Of a stretch of 64,000 nt of DNA, positions 41,793 through 52,526 are shown one piece after another. Every line of letters starts with the position of its first letter. Within the stretch, counting starts at the first letter, position 1. The position numbers and the translations under genes were made by a program. A model generated the notes under the pieces. That model saw only the letters and a list, made by a program, of their open reading frames with translations, was not told the DNA's origin and did not search any database. Source of the DNA: Asterochloris sp. CNOR1 (Eukaryota; Chlorophyta; Trebouxiophyceae; Trebouxiales; Trebouxiaceae); NCBI GenBank assembly GCA_963969365.1, contig OZ017752.1, positions 2,666,001-2,730,000 of the forward strand, given 5' to 3'.

Positions 41793-44700
41793 TCACAAGC
41801 TCTTCATGACTGCCTGGGCTGCCGCAATGGTCCGGTCGACATCCTCCTCTGTGTGTGCCAGTGATGTGAAGCCAGCCTCGTAGGCGCTGGGAGCGAGGTA
41901 CACGCCGTGCTCCAGCATGCCACGGTGCCACCTGCCAAACTTGGCGGTGTCCGACTTGGCTGCGTCTTCAAAGCAGTTCACCGGCCCCTCATTGAAGAAG
42001 AAGCCAAACATGCCTGCAGCACAGCAACGTGGCTCACATTTTGCTGAGGGCAGATCTTTGATGAAACCAGGGCAGGCCTGAAATGCAGTCACGCCTGCAG
42101 AGAACCTTCCCAGGTTGTCACCTGAGATGTGCCCACCGCAGACTGCATGGCCTGCGTCTTTGCCAGCCTTCAAAATGCCCTCGATGAGACGCCCTGTGAC
42201 CTTGTCCAGGTGTTCATATGTGCCGGGGCGGTCCAGGATCTCCAGAGTCTTCAGCCCGGAGATCATAGCCAGAGGGTTACCTGACAGCGTACCAGCCTGC
42301 AGGGCAGAGCATGCAATGGTGGGCTCCAGCAGGCCACTTGCTGCAGGAGCAGCAGGCATGAGCCCTGCTCTCAAATGCGTGACTGGGGGTTTGGCAGCTG
42401 CACTCCTTCTAGGTCCCCACTGGCAGGGCTTCTGACAGCAGGCACCCACCACGCAGGGCACAGCTGCCTGTCCCACATACTGCCTGCTCTGGTGCAACCC
42501 TCACGCCAACGCAGACACAACGGCCAGCAGGCTGTATCTGGCCCTGCACGTGCAAAAGCCTGCATGATGTCCCTGCACTTACCCACGATTCCCTCACAGG
42601 CCACCCTGGATGACAGGACTGCATTCTGAGCAGCCTGTGGTCACAAATGAGTGCACGCTGTCATGTCCCTGCCACTGTTGGGCAGCAGCGCTGCATCGCT
42701 GTGTCACAATGTGCGCACAGTGCCTGGCCCAATGCTGCAAGCACCACGGTCTGCATGGTGCCCCTTGCGCCCGCTGTAGGGCAGGCCGTCGCCAATGACA
42801 GGACAGGTCACTGCCTGCTGAGTTGCGCGCAGTGCCTACCCCACCTGGTACATGCGTCCTGCGGGTGCCAGTGTATGCAAAGTTCCCTTGCATCTGCCAC
42901 AGGCACCCACTGGAAGCCATCCCCAGCCACAGATCCATGTACACAGGGACACCCACCTGGTACATGGGCCCTGCAGGTGCCACTGTCTGCATGATGTCTT
43001 TCCGCCCGCCGTAGGCGCCCACTGGGAGGCCCCCACCAATGACCTTGCCCATGGTGGTCAGGTCGGGGGTGATGCCGAAGTGCGCCTGAGCGCAGCCCTT
43101 GGCTATCCGGAAGCCGGTCATGACCTCGTCAAAGCAGAGCAGGGCACCCTCCTCTGTGGCAATGTCGCGCAGGCCCTGCAGCAGAGCAGTTGTGGCTTGA
43201 GTGAGCTGGCCTGCTCCATCCACAAACAAGCTTTGGTGGAGGAAGGTGGGGTGCCACCACCCTGACCAGGCTGCTCAGGTGTCCCTGCACACTCAGTGCG
43301 CTGCCTCTGCAGCAGGGTAGCTGGTGTTGCAGACTTCCTGATCTTGGAAGCTGTGACCACAACAGCAGCAATGCTCAATTTACAGGGCACCAGAGCTTTA
43401 AGCTGCCAATTGCTGGTGTGAAGGAAGATTCTCTCTTCGCAAACTGCACAATGCAGACATGCCCTCACTTGGCTTTAGGATGCTTGGAGGTGCCGCAAGG
43501 GCAGCCTGCCACATTGTGGCCCCAAAGACAGCATACACCAGATGATCTCAATGACCCATAACTCCCTTGACCTGAGCGGCCCACCTGCAGGAATTCCTGA
43601 GTGGGGGCAATGTAGCCAGAGTTGCCCACAACAGGCTCCAGCATGATGCCAGCAATCTGGTCCTTGTTCTCCTTGAAGACCGCCCTCACGCTGTCCAGAT
43701 CGTTGTACCGAGCTGTCAGGGTGGCAGCTGCAGGACAGTTGGCAGACGTCAGCTGCAGACTGAACAATTGCTGCAGCACTGGCAGTCTGGTCCAGCAGGC
43801 ATGGCGAGAAGTCCGCTGGCAGCAACACAAGCAGCTGCCAACTGCAGTTTCTCTGCGAGAGCATCATGCCGCTGTGAAGATCCTGCAACAAGATTTCCTG
43901 CAGCAATGCAGACGAAGCACACCTCAATCTCTTCAGCAGCAACCTCACCTGTAGAGGCTGCTGGCACTCCAGGGGAGTCAGGGAGGCCTAGGGTGGCCAC
44001 GCCGGAGCCAGCTTGGACCAGGAAGGAGTCAGCATGGCCGTGGTAGCAGCCAGAAAACTTGAGAAGCTGCAGCAGAAATGTCAGTCTCTTACTACATCAT
44101 GCTGCAGGCCCATGTAGGCATTGCAGCCGGTGTCTGGGCACTCTCCTGGTTCAGACAGTCCTCTCAAGGTCAGGGCAGCGCCCATGCTCAGCATGTGGCG
44201 TAGAAAGCCTCATGCTCGTCATGAGGAGGGCAAGGCGACTGCATGCAGTACACTGAAGCCCCACTGTGGCAGCAAAGCTTGACTCCACAGGTACAATGAG
44301 CCATCAGGGAGCCTCAAAGGGGCAGCAGACAGCACACTGGGACCTGAATGCACGCGCGGCGGCCTCTCACCTTGTCCCTTCCTGTGAATGCGCGCATCAG
44401 CCGCAGCACCGACAGGCAGGCCTCTGTGCCAGAGTTGACAAAACGCACCATCTCCACGGAGGGCACGCGGTCAATCACCACCTTGGCCAGCTGATTCTGC
44501 AGCAGGAACGCAGCAAAACATGGCAAAGAGCAGGTGCCTGGCACAGCTTGCAAACAAACATCAGCCCGTCATAGCATGCTAGCACGGCAGTCAGGCATAC
44601 ATGGCACAGCAGACAGGAAGCAGATGATGACGCAGCGCTGCAGCAGCAGGGCTGTGGTGGACTGCATGCATGGTGCGACAACATCAATACTGGACCAGAG

Positions 44701-45304
44701 GTGCGGCCACATGGCAGCAGAACCAGTCAACAGCCGCGTACTCCATGATCAGCGGTGGGGCCACACCTCCAGCTCGCAGGGTGCGCCAAAGGACACCCCC
44801 TTGTCAATCTGAGCCTTCAGGGCTGCATTGACCTCGTCATTGCCATGGCCAACAATCGCAGGGCCCCAGCTGCCCACGTAGTCGATGTACTCATTGCCAT
44901 CCACGTCAAAGCACTTGCTGCCCTTGACCTTGTCAAAGACAATGGGCTGGCCCCCAACAGACTTGAATGCGCGCACAGGCGAGTTCACGCCACCAGGAAG
45001 CAGGTGCAGGGCCTCCTTGAATATCTGCAGCCAGCAACAGCAATGAGTAAAAAGCAACAATACACCTGCGTGACAAGCCGTATGCAGTGCCCACATGCAG
45101 TCTACAAGTGAATGTGCAGGGACAAAAAATCTGCAGGCTCACCCTCTCTGACTCTTTGGTGTTCAGAGTGGTGGTGGGCTTGTCCAAGACGGCTGCCTGG
45201 CTGCGAACTGGCCGGGAGCAGCGCTGTCTCTTGGCAAACTGCTGGGGTGCTGGCTGCACCGGCAGCTGAGCATTCAGCCTCTGGGGCAGGGATCCAGTCT
45301 GCAT
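41793..45304 (-). CDS. GSA: Glutamate-1-semialdehyde 2,1-aminomutase, plastid
   Basis: Converts glutamate-1-semialdehyde to 5-aminolevulinate, the committed precursor of chlorophyll and heme, using pyridoxal phosphate in the plastid. ATG 45304 opens a Gln/Pro/Arg/Ser-rich transit-like leader (about 45 residues). Then come [20 protein letters not shown] (near 45000), [20 protein letters not shown] (near 44860), [27 protein letters not shown] (near 44400), [16 protein letters not shown] (near 43640), and an exon 42957-43175 with [13 protein letters not shown] and [20 protein letters not shown], containing the PLP-binding lysine. The C-terminus [20 protein letters not shown] is near 42270, with the stop at 41793. 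All expected segments are present and the length is normal for the family. The intron after exon 42957-43175 contains decayed copies of that exon. Confidence 0.95.
42740..42925 (-). repeat. Decayed tandem copies of the aminomutase PLP-lysine exon
   Basis: Copy 1 (42845-42925) reads [20 protein letters not shown] then RMYQ, against [20 protein letters not shown] then PMYQ in the true exon, and keeps a CCAG-GTGGGG donor. Copy 2 (about 42740-42797) keeps [12 protein letters not shown]-like sequence. Both lie downstream of the real exon in the intron. Confidence 0.82.
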
Positions 45305-45525
45305 CTTTGCTGTGCCTGCCTTGCTGGATGCTGCGGCGGCGATGTGATGTCGATGTCGAGATCTTTGACCTAGGTACTAAACATCAAGAGTCCTATCCTG
45401 AGCGGGAGGGAGGGTGTGGGAATTTCACATTAAGGTAAGGGGAATACCAAATACGCAGACTGCTTGGGGATGCAAAGGGAGGGGGCGCCTCTGAACGTCT
45501 GCTGAACTGTGCTCGCCATGAGTTC

Positions 45526-47159
45526 TCATGGCCCATTTGGGTGGCCAGTTATGCGATGATGGCAGGTCCAGTCTCCGTTGCAATCAGTGCCATAGACAAG
45601 CACTGCTGAGACCAAGTCTGGGTTGTGCACAGCCACTGCTAAGTTGCGCCAGAGGCTGTCCCACTCCACCTTGTGCACTGGCGCCTCCATTGTGATCTGG
45701 GCAATGAGGTGGGCCTGCAGCATGACGCTGCGTCTCAGCATCCTTCAGAGGAAACTCAGAGATGGCCTCCTTGTTCTGTGCCTGGCCAGAGACACTTGCC
45801 AGGCAGGCTCAAACTCTGCTCACATCGAGTTTCAGAGAGGGACCATACACTAGACATTCCCCCAGGCGTACCTGCAGGTTGTCTGTGGAACCCTTGAGCC
45901 CCAGCAGGAGCAGCGTGCTGTCACCCCCGGCGGCAATGACCTCCTCAGGCCTCCCGCAGCTTGGTGCCCATGCCACACATCTGACGGCGGTCTCTGTGCT
46001 GTGCACGCTGCCCTGCCGCCATGTTGCGTGGGTCGCAGCATAATGCCAAAGCTGGACGCCTGCAGAGTCAGAGATTAGCACCTGCCCATCCACGATACAG
46101 GACTAGTCGTGCACAGCCGACTATCAGTAGCAGGATGACCACACCGACCAGCATGGGCCAGCAGGCAGCACAAGCAGGCAAGCCTGAGTGAGCCACGGCA
46201 TCAGCAGCAGGGGTGCAGGGAGGCTGGCAGCCTCCCCACTGTGCAGGTCTGCCTCCAGTTCAGCTGACACTGGCAGCAGGGACAGGCAGCACAGACACCC
46301 CCTTCACCTGCCTCTGTCCCAGGGGCACGAGAGGGGGGCCACGCTACCGCAGGCAGGCCGCTGTCCCTCGGCAGCAGGGGCATATCCTCACCTGCATCAG
46401 TCCCGGTGCACAGTAGGGCTGGGACACCGTCACAGGTGGGCCGCCAGGATAGGCAGTGGCAGGGTCCATCAGCGCTGGCCCTGAAGTCGTTGGCTGGCTC
46501 CCAACATGCAGCGTCCAGCTCTGCAGCTCCCTCAAAAAGCCTGCAGGGTGTTGGAGCAACAAGCGTGGGCTTGCGCACGATGCCCCGCGCAGAGGCAGCA
46601 TGCGAAAGCAGCGCCACTGCCTGCCAGCTCCGGCCACAGCAAGCCTCCTGTCAGTGCATACCTGACAAGGCCGCTGTGGCAGGCCACTGCCAGCTGAGGG
46701 TTCCCACTCTGAGCAGGGGCAAAGGCCAGGTCCTTCACGCCGCCAGGGATGCTGAAAGAGGCTCGCTCCTCCCAGCTGCCCTGTGCAGGCTGCCGGGGTT
46801 GCTGAGCCCTGGCAGATGGCAAGGGTGCAATGGCAGGCTGCTGCTGCCACATTGTGACATTGCCACTGGCTGCTGCCACAGCCAGCACAGCTCCAAACTC
46901 AATGGGAGCCCACACCACCTGCACAACAGCCTGGTCAGAACAGTGTGCCTGCATGAACTGGCTCAAGTCACTTGCATCACACCTTGATCAGGGCACAAGA
47001 GTCTGCCTGGAAGCTGCTGACCTGTTGCCAAGATCTGTCTGAGGAGTCATGAATGTGAACTGTGCCATGCTGGGTGCATGCAGCAAGCAGCTGTCGGTCT
47101 GATGTGAGTGCTACTTCCAGAACCCCAGTCTTCCCCTCTGCCAATATGGCGTCATCCAT
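45526..47159 (-). CDS. SEH1-like WD40 nucleoporin
   Basis: A beta-propeller protein of the Seh1 type, part of the Nup107-160 (Y) complex and, in animals and fungi, of GATOR2/SEA. ATG 47159 starts MDDAILAEGKTGVLEVALT, followed by HGTVHIHD (blade 1), VVWAPIEFGAVLAVAAASGN (blade 2), SIPGGVKDLAFAP (blade 3), LFEGAAELDAACWEP with CHCLSWRPTC (Seh1-type 'YEA...W...CLSW' segment, near 46480), AVRCVAWAPSCG with VIAAGGDS (near 45950), and a last exon EAPVHKVEWDSLWRNLAVAV to the stop at 45526. Five exons or so with clean donors, such as GTGTGA after CTGATCAAG near 46981. The C-terminal exon matches the Seh1 'PVWRVSWN' repeat. It is divergent from the DUF1826 gene, with starts about 80 bp apart. Confidence 0.83.
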
Positions 47160-47239
47160 CTTTGGCAGGTTTTTTCTTCACTGTGCAGGAAGAAGGAAAA
47201 GTTCAAGAACTGCACAGCACTGTAGGTGTGGCAGCTAAC

Positions 47240-49038
47240 ATGTCGGTGCTGTCAGCAGGCAACCCAAGTGCGGCAAAGGCGTCATGGCTGCGTGGTTCAT
47301 CTCAGTCAGGGAATTTCAGACAGCCAAGGCTCTGGAGGACCAGGGTCTGCTGTGCCCCCTCAGCAGTCATGTCCTGGCAAGCACAGTCTGGGCGCCAAGC
47401 ATTGCATAGCTTGAGTCAGCTTGGCAGGTGGCAGGGCCACAACGAAGGCATCAGCAATCTGGAGGCAGATATATGGCAGGCACATACCAATGTTGTCCAT
47501 GTTCAGCGACACTGTTGCCAACAACAGGGGGCGCTCAGGGAAGCAGTCTCTGCCGCTTCCCCTGCAAGGAGCCAGGTGTGTTTCTGCAGTGCCGTCATGG
47601 AGCTGAACAGGGCCAACATTGACCTATGTCTGAGTTCATTTGCAGGTCGTCCTGCAAGTCAATGTGCAGGGCGTCCACCTTGAGCTCTTGCAGCGGCAGC
47701 TTTGGAAAGCTCTGCCAGAGGCCCTGCCATCATTGACTGCAGCCCTCAGCGCCGACCTGCAGGACTGTACCCGGCGCTATGCTGCCCTGGCAGGTAGGCA
47801 CACAACCTGCCATGCTCTGAACAACTTGGTCATTGGACCGCCAGTCCACGTTTTGTTGCTGCTCTGGCCAGTGGGCTCACATACGTGCCATAGATGAATG
47901 CCTTGGAGAACAAGCGCAACTGATCTGGCCGCATGCCTGTGACACATCTGGGGGCAGAACCCATATGCTGGACTGTGCTGGCCTCTGCCAACTGTCTGGC
48001 TGTGCAGGGTGTGCCCTGTGCAGTAAGTTCGACCACGAGCATCAGCACGTAACACAGCACCTGTGCCCATCTTTACCTTGAGCTCGGCTGTGCAGGTTGC
48101 CCTGTGCAGTGAGGTGTGGGGGTGCTTGGCAGTGAGCGTCAGCAGCATGCGCAGCACTTGCTGATGGTCAAGAATTTGGCTATGCAGGGTGCCAGGCAGT
48201 GAGCGTCACCCTTGCGGCTGTCAAGGAGGCCACCTGCCCCCGATTCCATGCAGACCATGTCCGCCTCAGGGGCTTAGTTACCTACTGGTGAGCAGGGGTG
48301 AGGCGGTCTGTGTGCCTTTTGAAGGCTGCTCCCCTTGGGTGTGCCACATCCCAGCAGCAGGCGTGGGAGACCTGCGACATGTTTTGCAGGCTGCAGCAGC
48401 ATCAATGTCGGATGCAGCCATTGCTTATGTTCAAGAACCATGTAGGGCCGCTCTGGCAAGCTGTACCTGCAGGCCCTGCATGCACGAGCTGCTCTGTGAC
48501 AGCCACAAGCCTTTTCTGCTGAGCTAGCTGAAGCTTTCTCGCGACTGCAGTGGGCCAGGCACAGAATATGTAGCCAACAGGCATGTGGACCGCCGCATGT
48601 GGCTGCGTGCCCTGGGCGTTGCTGATACTGGTGGCTTTCGTGTGACACATCAAGGTCAAGTGCGCCAAGCCTCTGAGTGGGATCTGCTGTTGCTCAAAGG
48701 AGGCGCCTGGGAGGGCAACGCAGGTGAGTCAAGTGCTGGCTTTGCCAACTTCTTGTCGAGCATGACAGGTGCGGTGGGCCAAGCCACCAGCGCCTGAACA
48801 GGTTTTGCAATGTGTCATCAGCTTGGCTCTGCCCCCTGCAACTGCACCCCGAATCTCAAACCCTGGTCCCCCTGCAGGCAGAGGAGCAGTGCATCGCTCA
48901 CCTGCCGCTTCCCAATCAACGCCGAGACTGGTGGCCGTTTTTGATGAGCATAACGATGGCTCTACGGACTGTGACTGCAGCTGCAGTGGCCATCAGAAAC
49001 TGCCTGACGAGAATGAGGCTCATGTCACATCTGCATGA
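47240..49038 (+). CDS. DUF1826-family protein
   Basis: Function unknown; the family occurs in bacteria and algae. Diagnostic exons are VSVTLAAVKEATCPRFHADHVRLRGLVTYW (48190-48289), which carries the conserved CPRFHxDxVxxR motif, then GPGTEYVANRHVDRRMWLRAL (near 48560), WDLLLLKGGAWEGNAG (near 48690), and a terminal exon 48878-49038 with GAVHRSPAASQSTPRLVAVFD (family HRSP motif) and a Cys-rich tail. Upstream exons with LEADIWQAHTNVVHVQR and LHLELLQRQLWKALPEALPS-like helices (near 47460 and 47670) agree with the family's N-terminal half. The start at ATG 47240 is a guess. The His and Asp in RFHAD and the His in HRSP could bind a metal; that is inference. Confidence 0.72.
48000..48150 (+). repeat. 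Decayed copies of the DUF1826 exon start at 48190
   Basis: The true exon begins GTGCCAGGCAGTGAGCGTCA after TATGCAG. Two earlier intron stretches (near 48018-48045 and 48094-48140) repeat the TGTGCAG...GTGCC(C)TGTGCAGT(G/A)AG pattern and an 'AGCATCAGCA' or 'AGCGTCAGCA' block. They look like decayed tandem copies of the acceptor region. Confidence 0.5.
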
Positions 49039-49880
49039 CTGAAGTCCATGATGCAAGGCAGCGCATAACAGCCTCAGCGGCGCCACATTTACAAGGCTCA
49101 GCGACCTTCAATTACAAGATGTGCTGGCCTCAAAGCAGAACACAGCTGCATGCCAGCTGTATTCGCAGTATCCATAACATGGCAAGCTGCACAATGCTCC
49201 ATGTTCAACTTTAAAGTGCAAATTTGCAGAGATGTATGGCTTTACTCCCTCACCTTGCTGACGTTTGAGCAGCTATCTGCAGCAGCACACAGAGGTTGAA
49301 TGCTGGCAATGAAACGGCTCTTTAAGGGTGAGCACCGACAATTGCTGTTGCTCTTCTTCCTCCCTTACCTCTGTGCAGATTGAACATTCAGTGAGCCAAG
49401 CCAAGCAGCTGTGCTCTTGATCCCTTGGGCTGCTGATGAGCAATCTTTAAGTCACAAGTCATTGGGAGGCCTGACTTGATGTGGACCATCAATGTCATGT
49501 TGGTCAAGGCTGGTTTGAGGAGCAAAGCCCTGTGGAGCCCACTCAGCAGCAAGCCGTCCTTGCAAAATCAACATGAGCTGTCACGTGATCTGCCATCAGC
49601 TCAAGCCCATCCCTCACTCTACTTTGGCATGAGCGCACAAGACACCCCAAGTAAGATTCCAGCTTTTGGAGCACTGGGTCAGCTCTCTGGCTCTCTGTGG
49701 GAGATGGCTAGCTGCAGAAGGACCCTATTATGTGGCAGCGATCTTATTTTCATTGGCATTTCTTTGCCCCCACACAGCCTTTCAACTGCTCCTCACCCTG
49801 CATTTGTGAAGACCAGGTAACCGCACCGTCACGCTGCCAGCTTGAGGCGCCACGCAGACCTGTCCCCCAAGCATGGCCCT
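49039..49880. other. Intergenic stretch without a recognised gene
   Basis: Lies between the stop of the DUF1826 gene (plus) and the presumed 3' end of the coiled-coil gene (minus). The base mix is AT-richer than the surrounding introns and the CTGCAG word is scarcer. I see no coding motif, repeat or RNA gene. Confidence 0.4.
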
Positions 49881-49894
49881 TGTTGAGCACTGGC

Positions 49895-51885
49895 ACCTCT
49901 CCCCACAGCCTTCCCTGAGAGGCGCATCACGACCACAGCAGGGTGGGGTGCACCATCATGGTCCCAAGCTGCTGAGTCTGGTGTGAGGCTGTACATTGCA
50001 CGGAACAGCACTGTGGAGACCTTGAGAGGCAACAGCCCCGGACTACGTCTACGAGTGCCTGGGTCAAGCAACATTTCATAGGCAGCTAACAGTGGAGGGA
50101 GTCAAAGGGGATTGGAAGCAGGGCCGAGCCATTGTCAAGCTGCTTAAGAGCTGTCCACAGCAAGGAAGGAAGCTGTACAAAGTAAGCAGTCGTCAAGTGA
50201 GGCAGACAGCCAGTGGGGCTGTCAGGACCATTCGCACTCACGCAAGACTGTGCCCCTCCGGGAGGCGCCCCTGCAGTGGCGCGACCCCCTGCACACCTGC
50301 AGATGGGCAGCATGCCGTATATGACCTGTGGCTTACGGGCAACCAGAGCTCCAGCTTGTGAGGACAAGCTGCAAGCATAGCGACAAGTTGCAAGGCCACC
50401 CTCCCATGGCAGCTGGCAGGAAGAGCTGCAGAGGGCACCCTTCAGGCTGGATGCGGTGCCGAACCCCTGACACAGCTGCTGTGTCCTGGCAGGGGCCTCA
50501 CCAGTGTTGGAGATGGCGTGCGCCTGCCGCTGCTCTGGGCTGCTGGGCATGTCTTGTGGAGGCTGCGCTGCCGCCCAGGCTGCCTCGTCCCGCTCCTCCC
50601 GCACCTCCTGCGTGATGCCATTGGAGGCCACCTGCACGATCAGGGTGCACTGGACTGCTAGGGTGTTTTGCTTTTGATTGCCACAGACACATGGCCTGCA
50701 TCAATTTGTCGTGGGCCACCTGCACAACAGGGTGTTGACTTCCCCTGCAGTGCTGTTGTTGAGGGTGCTGTCTACCGTGAAAGGTACAGGTGCCACTGGG
50801 GACGCCAAAGCATTTTGGTGCAGAAGTAGTGCTGCTCCAGACGGCCCATGCACTGAAGCACCCTGCCCTGCCCAAGCATGGCGCAGTCCAGCAAGGCATC
50901 TCAGGCAAGTACAACAAAGACATGATGTACCTACATGTCAGGAATGTTCTGCCGTTTTCTCCACCACCTCGATCCTGCTTGACAGGGGCACAGAGCTACA
51001 AGGGTTCAAAGTACTGACCTGGACATCAGGGTTGCCCCTCCCTGCCATCTGCACCTCCTGCCGCTGCTCCTTCATGCTGGTCTGCAGACGCACCAGGTGC
51101 ATGTCAAGGCTTACTCAGGATTGTGAATGTGGTAAGCCAGCAGCAGGTCTGCTCAACGACAGGCACCTGCAGTTTGGCAATGAAAGCTGTCGCGGCATCC
51201 TTGCGTAGGGCTTGCTATGTCCTGCTGGGCACAATGAAAGCGAACGGAAGCACAACCCGCCAGAGCCTTCTGACCTGCTGCTTGAGCTGGTGTGCACCAG
51301 ATGCAGCATTGGCCCTGGCAGAGCTGGCCTTGACCAGCACCGTCTGCATAGTGAGAGCAGGCCTGCCGCGGGTAGTCAGCCGGGCTAAACATAGTGCATG
51401 ATGTCGGCGCTGCTGCACAACATCAAGTGCTGCATTGGTGGAACAGACATCTTCTCAATAGCCTTGAATGTCACCAGAGCGGCACACAGACAGCTCGACA
51501 GTCACGTACACCAATGATGCCAACCTGCATCTCCCCTGAGCCTGGTGCTTGAGCAGGGCAGGAAGCTCTTGCAGCTGAATTTCCTTATGAGCACAGCGAC
51601 ACTCAATGTGAGGCGCCAGGCATGTGCTTCTCATGTACAAGTGCAGTGGAACCCATGTCAGACTGACTGTGAGTGTGTGGCACTAAGCCCGTGACCCTAC
51701 AGGAGAGGCTAAGAACCACTAATAACGGACTTCACTGCCAAAGAGTGGGCTGCCCCACCTGCTGGTGCAGCGAGACCTGGGCTTCTCTTTTGGCAAGCTC
51801 CTTAATCTTGCGTGGCATCCCGCTCAGCTTCTCCGTGTTGAAAAGCATCTTGCTGGTCCCTGCTAAGCTGATGTTGATCTGCAGT
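49895..51885 (-). CDS. Unidentified multi-exon helical/coiled-coil protein
   Basis: Not recognised. Reading leftward, several short exons between good CTGCAG acceptors and GTnnG donors encode helical, charged segments: INISLAGTSKMLFNTEKL and MPRKIKELAKREAQVSLHQQ (51772-51882), EIQLQELPALLKHQAQG (near 51560), TVLVKASSARANAASGAHQL (near 51310), LDMHLVRLQTSMKEQRQEVQ (near 51080), VASNGITQEVREERDEAAW (near 50600) and VSTVLFRAMYSLTP (near 50000). The pattern suggests a small structural coiled-coil protein such as a subunit of a larger complex, but no family signature was found. Start, end and exon chain are all uncertain. The gene lies between DUF1826 and diacylglycerol kinase on the same strand as the latter, and its 5' end must lie before the 52140-52526 repeat array. 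Confidence 0.4.
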
Positions 51886-52139
51886 CAACAGTTTGGGGTT
51901 GGAACACACCCATAGCAGTGAGCATGGCGGGCTGCCTCGTTGGCTTTCTACGAACATGGATTGTCTGCGCCTTTGACCATGCTGGCTGGACAGAGTGCGT
52001 TTGGTCCTGAGAGTGCAGTAAGCAGGCGTCGCAGCAGGCCAGGGCACCCACAGCGAGGGGGCTGCTCATTGGTTGGCTTGCAGTGCTCCCATGCTCTGAC
52101 AATGTCCAGGGGTGAAACCCTCTAGCTGAGCGAGGGCAG

Positions 52140-52526
52140 ACAATTTGGCACCCGGACGGTGCATCCCCAGTGCGGGGTCCTTGGCATCAGCTGGCTGGTT
52201 TGGTGCTGTTGGGGCAGATGCATGGCCCCCTTTGGAGGTCAGAGCGAGGGGTCCTCAGCATCAGGTGGCAGGTCCTGGGCCTACGAAGCAGACTGGTAAA
52301 CATCCCTTCACGCGGGGAAACGCACCCCCTGCGGGGTTCGCCTGGCAACTCCTGGTCAAGCAGCCAGGTGCAGTTTCCCCTCAGCAAGGGAGTGTAGGGG
52401 GTGCTTGGTGTCAGCTAGCAAGCCCAGGGTGCTGCAGACAGATGCAGCACGTTCCAGCAGGTGAGAGCGGGGGATGTTTTGGCATCAGCGAGCAAGTCCT
52501 GGGCAGGCAGCCAGGTGGGTCTACCC
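52140..52526 (-). repeat. Array of decayed copies of the diacylglycerol kinase terminal exon end
   Basis: The end of the terminal exon ([13 protein letters not shown], near 52545-52590) is followed by about five worn copies at roughly 52167-52215, 52239-52292, 52310-52374, 52387-52440 and 52460-52520. Each keeps a version of 'GGGGTCCTTGGCATCAGC...GGCAGGTCCTGGG' (plus strand). The period is about 70-80 bp. This makes a minisatellite-like array seeded by an exon. Confidence 0.78.
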
